A DNA stretch of 64,000 nt from Kibdelosporangium aridum (GTDB lineage: Bacteria > Actinomycetota > Actinomycetes > Mycobacteriales > Pseudonocardiaceae). The notes under the pieces were generated by a model. It saw nothing but the letters and a program-made list of their open reading frames with translations. It was not told the DNA's origin and ran no database searches. The stretch's first letter is position 1; every line of letters starts with the position of its first letter. This document shows, one piece after another, positions 60,389-64,000 of this stretch. The position numbers were made by a program, and so were the translations under genes. The stretch lies in NCBI RefSeq assembly GCF_900176515.1, contig NZ_FWXV01000008.1:476432-540431 (forward strand), written 5' to 3'.

Positions 60389-60498
60389 TTTCGTTGCGTT
60401 CGTTAGTAAGTGTTTGTCAGTCTCTGGCAAGGCGGAGAGCCTGCACCTCGTCGCCGCCGTGGCGAGGTGCAGGCATGTCAGGGCCGGTTTCAGCGCCG

Positions 60499-62082
60499 TC
60501 ACTGGCGACGGCTGGCTGGGTCGACGCGTGCGTAGGTAAGCAGGTCGACCATGGTGAAGGTGTTGGCGTTGCGGCGTGGCAGGGTTGGTGTCCAGGTCGG
60601 CTGGACTGACAGGTAGGACGTGGGATCCAGTTGGAGCAGGCCGAAGAAGACTTCGCCGCAGATCCGCGCGCCGACGCCAGCCAGGGTGATGCCGTCGCCG
60701 AGGTACTTGGCTTCCTTGAGGATGTAGTACCACAGCGGGGTGCTGGCATCGAGGTTGTTGCCGAGCGGCCGCAGCTCAGGGAAGATTTCCCTGGTCAGGA
60801 TCGGGATGCGCATCGCCTCGGCGATCGCCTGCCCGGACGGCAGCGACCACGTCAGGTGCCGCAGCAGGTTGCGCTGGGGCAGTGAGGTCGGCGGGTCGTT
60901 GCTCGGGATCGCCTGCAGAGGCAAGTTGAACAGCGGAGTGGAGATCATGGTATCGATCCGCTTGTTCGCCCGGACCTGCCCGTCGCCGAAGTTGAAGAAC
61001 GTCTGCCAGCCGATGAACCGGCGACGTGCACGGGCTCGGCCGCGCAGGTCCACCGGATCGGCCTGACCTTGACCGGCCGGGTCGAAGATGAACCCGAAGA
61101 ACGCCGGGGCGCCGGTCGCGGGGTTGCCGCCGGGATCGCCGGCCAGATTCGCCCGGTACGACGGCCGGATCATGCTGTGCCCGAACCGGTACACCGCACC
61201 CTGGAACTCCACCGGCATGAAGAACTGCCCGGGTGCCGGCCGGTAGAACTGGCGGCCGTGGCGCAAGATGTCCTGGGTGAGCCCGTGGCCGATGATCTGC
61301 GGCAGGAACTCGTGCACGATGATCCACTGGTAGTGCCAGGTGACGATCTGCTTGGCCCGGTTGAACACCTGGTCGGCGGGCGCACCCTGGGAGCGGACCA
61401 GGTCGACCACCCGGTTGTGGAACAACAGGAACGCCGCGTGCAGGCCGGCAATGATCAGGTTCTCGTCATTGCGCGGATCGGCGATGATCGCCACCCGGTC
61501 CGAGCGCCGCGGCAAATCCTCGAACAGGCCGCCGCTCTCCACACGGAACTTGACCCGGTCGGCTGGGTCGTAGAACTCGGGGTTCGCGTTGGGGCCGCCG
61601 CCGTACACGGAGTCCAGTGACAACGTCGGGAACCGCGTATTCGGTGAGGTCTCCGGGGGAGTCGGTACCGCGAGACGCGAGTTCAGGTCGAACGTGAAAT
61701 CGTGGTCCACGAATTGGCCGAAAAATGTGGTTCCGGCGGTGTGGAATGGGTTGTCGACATTGTTGGGAGATAACTCAGGGTTGGTGATGAGGCGGACCGG
61801 GCCTTCGTTCAACGGGTCCTTGGCGTCCATAATGCCACCCGGTCTGCCCAGTTCCCGCAGGGCTTCCTGGACCTGCTGGGTGGCCGGTGCGAAGGGCGGG
61901 AGGTTGAACATTCTGCCGAAGAAACGGGGGTTTGTCGGCGCGGTTTGCGCAGTGGCTGTGCCCGGAAATGTAGCGATCGCGGCGCCGGCCGTGACACCGC
62001 TCACGCCGCCAATGAAACCTCGTCGACTCAACTTTGCAGGGTTTGTACTATGGTCGGCTGTGTTCACGTGGGAATTGTCCAT
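60499..62082 (-). CDS. Tat-exported animal-type haem peroxidase
   Basis: A 527-aa protein of the peroxidase-cyclooxygenase superfamily. The Tat signal is KLSRRGFIGGVSGVTAGAAI. The distal His is in TFFGQFVDHDFTF, the catalytic Arg region near PSYRANL and the proximal His in AVYRFGHSMIRPSY. ATHAFL-like AGLHAAFLLFHNRVVDLV and the C-terminal LAGVGARICGEVFFGLLQLD are conserved. It would oxidise halides or organics with H2O2 outside the cell. Confidence 0.9.
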   Translation of the reverse strand: MDNSHVNTADHSTNPAKLSRRGFIGGVSGVTAGAAIATFPGTATAQTAPTNPRFFGRMFNLPPFAPATQQVQEALRELGRPGGIMDAKDPLNEGPVRLITNPELSPNNVDNPFHTAGTTFFGQFVDHDFTFDLNSRLAVPTPPETSPNTRFPTLSLDSVYGGGPNANPEFYDPADRVKFRVESGGLFEDLPRRSDRVAIIADPRNDENLIIAGLHAAFLLFHNRVVDLVRSQGAPADQVFNRAKQIVTWHYQWIIVHEFLPQIIGHGLTQDILRHGRQFYRPAPGQFFMPVEFQGAVYRFGHSMIRPSYRANLAGDPGGNPATGAPAFFGFIFDPAGQGQADPVDLRGRARARRRFIGWQTFFNFGDGQVRANKRIDTMISTPLFNLPLQAIPSNDPPTSLPQRNLLRHLTWSLPSGQAIAEAMRIPILTREIFPELRPLGNNLDASTPLWYYILKEAKYLGDGITLAGVGARICGEVFFGLLQLDPTSYLSVQPTWTPTLPRRNANTFTMVDLLTYARVDPASRRQ

Positions 62083-62873
62083 TTTGCGGACAGCGTTCGC
62101 CCATGACGAAGAACACTTACGACTAGTTAATGCTCCCTAAGTATCGGCCGTGCCGCCAGAGCTGCCAGATCGGGCGGACCTCGCGGTACAACGACCCGGA
62201 CCTGCGCGTCCGGCTCCGGAATTCCCTGCTCTCACGCCGGGGTTGTCACCAACTGCTGAGGGCTGGGTCAGCACCCGGGAAGGGGCAGTGCCGTGGGGAT
62301 CACCGGATGCCGCGGATCGTGCACTTCGCCGGGGTCGATCCGTCAGTACCGCGGACAGGCGGCGGTTCCCTTCCGGGGGCGTCGATGCGCTGGGGGATGC
62401 CGGTCGCTCGAGCGAACGCGGATCATCGGCATCCTCCGGACGTGTGGCCCGAGCGACGATCGGCGGCCCTCACGTGAATAGGTGAGATCCGTGCGGGCCG
62501 CTTGTCACTACGGTCCCCAAAGCGGACATCACGCTGAGGGAAGGGCCGCCGTGCCGACCTATGCCGAGGCGCTGACCAGGAAGGCCAGCGCTGCCAACGG
62601 AACCTGCTCTCGCCCGCCGCCTCGTGCTCGCGTCGTCGGCACCGCAGGCGCGCCCGGCATGCACTGGGCGGCCGGAAGTCCGGCCACGCTGGAGAGAAGC
62701 GCCGACCACAAGAGCAACCAGGACACCGACGGCGATCCACATGTGCCACTTGCGTACCCAATCACCGTCGACCGGAGCGGAGCCGGTCGTTTTCGACGCC
62801 GGGCGTCCTTGTTTGTGAGTTGATTGGGTGGCGTCGCCAGGCCCGGCCTGGGTCGGGCCGGTGGGGGTGCGAA
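62083..62873. other. No intact gene recognised
   Basis: A minus-strand frame near 62650-62760 (WVRKWHMWIAVGVLVALVVG) encodes one hydrophobic segment. A neighbouring frame continues with WSALLSSVAGLPAAQCMPGA, suggesting a shifted small membrane protein, but no start or stop logic holds. The rest of the region shows nothing. Confidence 0.35.
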
Positions 62874-63284
62874 TCAGGTGGTGTACACCATGTCCTCGGT
62901 CAGTGTGGGGCTGCAGGTCATGACGAGTACGTGCTTGATGAAGTGGTAGTAGCAGAGTGTCCAGGTCAGTGGGTAGGCGTTGGTTCCGAGCGGAGCGATG
63001 GACACCACTTTTTCGCCGTTGCAGTTGATGGGGATGAAGCGGCTCTGGCCTTTGTAGGTGTACTTCACGACGTGATAGCGGCAGTTGCCGTGGCCGATGA
63101 TGTGGAAGGTGTTGGGCCCGAGCTGGGGTTCGTTGTCACCGGCGGCGAACCACACGTCGAAGGTGGTTGGGCTGCCTCTGTGCGAGGTGTACGCGGCGGC
63201 CGGTGTGGCCATCGGCAGGAGCAGCGCGAGGACGGGCACAACGACGGGTAAGACCCGTCTGGCAAAAGCTGAACGGACACGCAT
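62874..63284 (-). CDS. Small secreted protein, four Cys
   Basis: A 136-aa protein. A Sec signal (RRVLPVVVPVLALLLPMA then AAAYT) precedes a mature domain of about 105 residues with four Cys (GNCRYH, INCNGEK, TLCYYH, MTCSP), likely two disulfides, and several Tyr/His. ATG 63284 follows GGGAGTCC. No family is recognised. Confidence 0.7.
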   Translation of the reverse strand: MRVRSAFARRVLPVVVPVLALLLPMATPAAAYTSHRGSPTTFDVWFAAGDNEPQLGPNTFHIIGHGNCRYHVVKYTYKGQSRFIPINCNGEKVVSIAPLGTNAYPLTWTLCYYHFIKHVLVMTCSPTLTEDMVYTT

Positions 63285-63688
63285 GGGAGGACTCCCTTCC
63301 GAGCGGGTCGGGTTACCTCTCATGTCATAACCGACCGCTGGCGCCTATGCATGATCAATTCCATATAGCGGGAATAGCATGATCCAACCACGGCCATCGC
63401 GCTCAGGCGGTCGTCTACTATCCGGGATAAGTCACAAATTTGCTCCCCGAACAGCTGGATTCGAAGTACGGGCACGTCGGCACCCGACGCGCGCTTCCCC
63501 TTTATCGCACGCGGATCAAGAACTCGGCCGGGTTTACCGAAAGGGGTTGCAGGCTCAGGGCCTCGGACGGTTTGCCCGCTGGCAAATGTGGCGCGGCAAT
63601 TCCAGGGGGTGGGCAACGCACTCTCATGCCGCGAAGCCGTCGAATACGAACGGCCACAGTGGACGCAATGTCATGGCTCCCCTTTATG
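63285..63688. other. No gene recognised
   Basis: This includes the promoter side of the secreted protein gene and DNA downstream of the IS110 transposase. No convincing ORF. Confidence 0.4.
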
Positions 63689-64000
63689 TCAAGAGGCGGC
63701 TGGGAAGTGGGGGTTAGGCTGGGTTGTGGTGGGTCCGGGTTGTGGCTTGTCCGAAGAGCCGATGTCCGGGGGTAGGTCGGTCACGCTGGACTGGCGAGTC
63801 GTCCCGGAGTGCCCTCCCGGGCCTGCCGCTTGCCTGGTCTGCTGGTCGTGCACCATCCGGCGATAAACCACATTGGATAGTCGTCGTTTGAGTGCGCGCA
63901 TGGCTTCCATCGAGGTCTTGCCCGCGGCCTTCTTCGCATCGAAGTAGATACGGCCTGGAGTGGCGTTGCGCAGCTGAACGGCAGCCATGATGTGCAAGGT
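63689..64000 (-). CDS. IS110 family transposase, C-terminal part (continues past window)
   Basis: The frame is open at the right edge. HIMAAVQLRNATPGRIYFDA then KKAAGKTSMEAMRALKRRLS and NVVYRRMV match the C-terminal transposase_20 domain of IS110-family enzymes, including the GRIY/Y-K-K-x-xG pattern. The Gly/Thr/Pro-rich tail is usual for this group. The element's left end must lie near 63600-63690. Confidence 0.75.
   Translation of the reverse strand, partial: TLHIMAAVQLRNATPGRIYFDAKKAAGKTSMEAMRALKRRLSNVVYRRMVHDQQTRQAAGPGGHSGTTRQSSVTDLPPDIGSSDKPQPGPTTTQPNPHFPAAS

Noticed and set aside
62470..62742. Minus-strand frame with one hydrophobic segment
   Set aside because: There is no credible start and a neighbouring frame is equally protein-like; left as an unassigned region.
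1..64000. CRISPR arrays, rRNA, tRNA and replication origins
   Set aside because: No regularly spaced repeats, cloverleaf-like sequence or origin features were recognised by eye; a tRNAscan/Infernal run would be decisive.

Overview
The window is high-GC DNA with frequent GTG/TTG starts and many 4-bp stop/start overlaps. It carries actinomycete-specific families (AfsR-type SARP, DUF1707, DUF574 methyltransferase, ECF41 sigma factor). It is best read as a chromosomal segment of a filamentous actinomycete, plausibly Pseudonocardiaceae; the family assignment is inference. Accessory, biosynthetic and decayed genes predominate and no rRNA, tRNA or CRISPR array was recognised.

1-5.4 kb is a carboxylate catabolism island: an amidohydrolase end, an acyl-CoA dehydrogenase with a deletion/frameshift, a medium-chain acyl-CoA synthetase, an MHS-type symporter and a divergent GAF-LuxR regulator. 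5.7-13.7 kb looks like a small RiPP-like locus: a 34-aa acidic peptide, a SagB-type flavin dehydrogenase, an MFS exporter, an AfsR-like SARP regulator and a DUF885 metallopeptidase. Repeats related to GGTACGCG at 11-bp spacing lie in three intergenic regions of this locus. 13.7-20 kb holds small membrane or secreted proteins, an MFS/MarR pair with two clear palindromic operators, and a truncated IS5-like element.

20.4-40.7 kb is the centrepiece: a biosynthetic cluster made entirely of stand-alone NRPS-type parts. A regulator/Nudix/IMPase/LysR block leads into two divergent, translationally coupled operons. The leftward operon encodes a BtrH-like papain-fold protein, an ACP, an acyl-CoA-dehydrogenase-like flavoprotein, a phosphopantetheinyl transferase, a second BtrH-like protein, a flavin reductase and an adenylation enzyme. 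The rightward operon encodes a lysine-2,3-aminomutase-like radical SAM enzyme, an aminotransferase, an ACP, a second acyl-CoA-dehydrogenase-like protein, a second adenylation enzyme, a third ACP, a TrpB-like PLP enzyme, a condensation-domain protein, a HAD phosphatase, a Gfo/Idh/MocA oxidoreductase and an MFS exporter. Several enzymes lack the catalytic residue of their namesake family: Glu in TrpB, His in the C domain, Glu in both dehydrogenases. The cluster probably builds a small, beta-amino-acid-containing, carrier-protein-tethered metabolite by unusual chemistry; the product is unknown.

40.7-44 kb is a decayed zone of truncated genes with lower GC. 44-52.2 kb is ordinary regulatory and envelope content: an ECF41 sigma factor with its NDH-2-like target, and a MacAB-like export operon divergent from an OmpR/EnvZ-type two-component system. 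52.2-53.6 kb is a graveyard of a LysR, a TniB-type transposition ATPase and an integrase. 53.7-64 kb holds a sulfite-oxidase-like molybdoenzyme, an exported dienelactone hydrolase, a DUF574 methyltransferase, a secreted GH27 alpha-galactosidase with NPCBM domain, a Tat-exported animal-type haem peroxidase, a small secreted protein and the end of an IS110 transposase.
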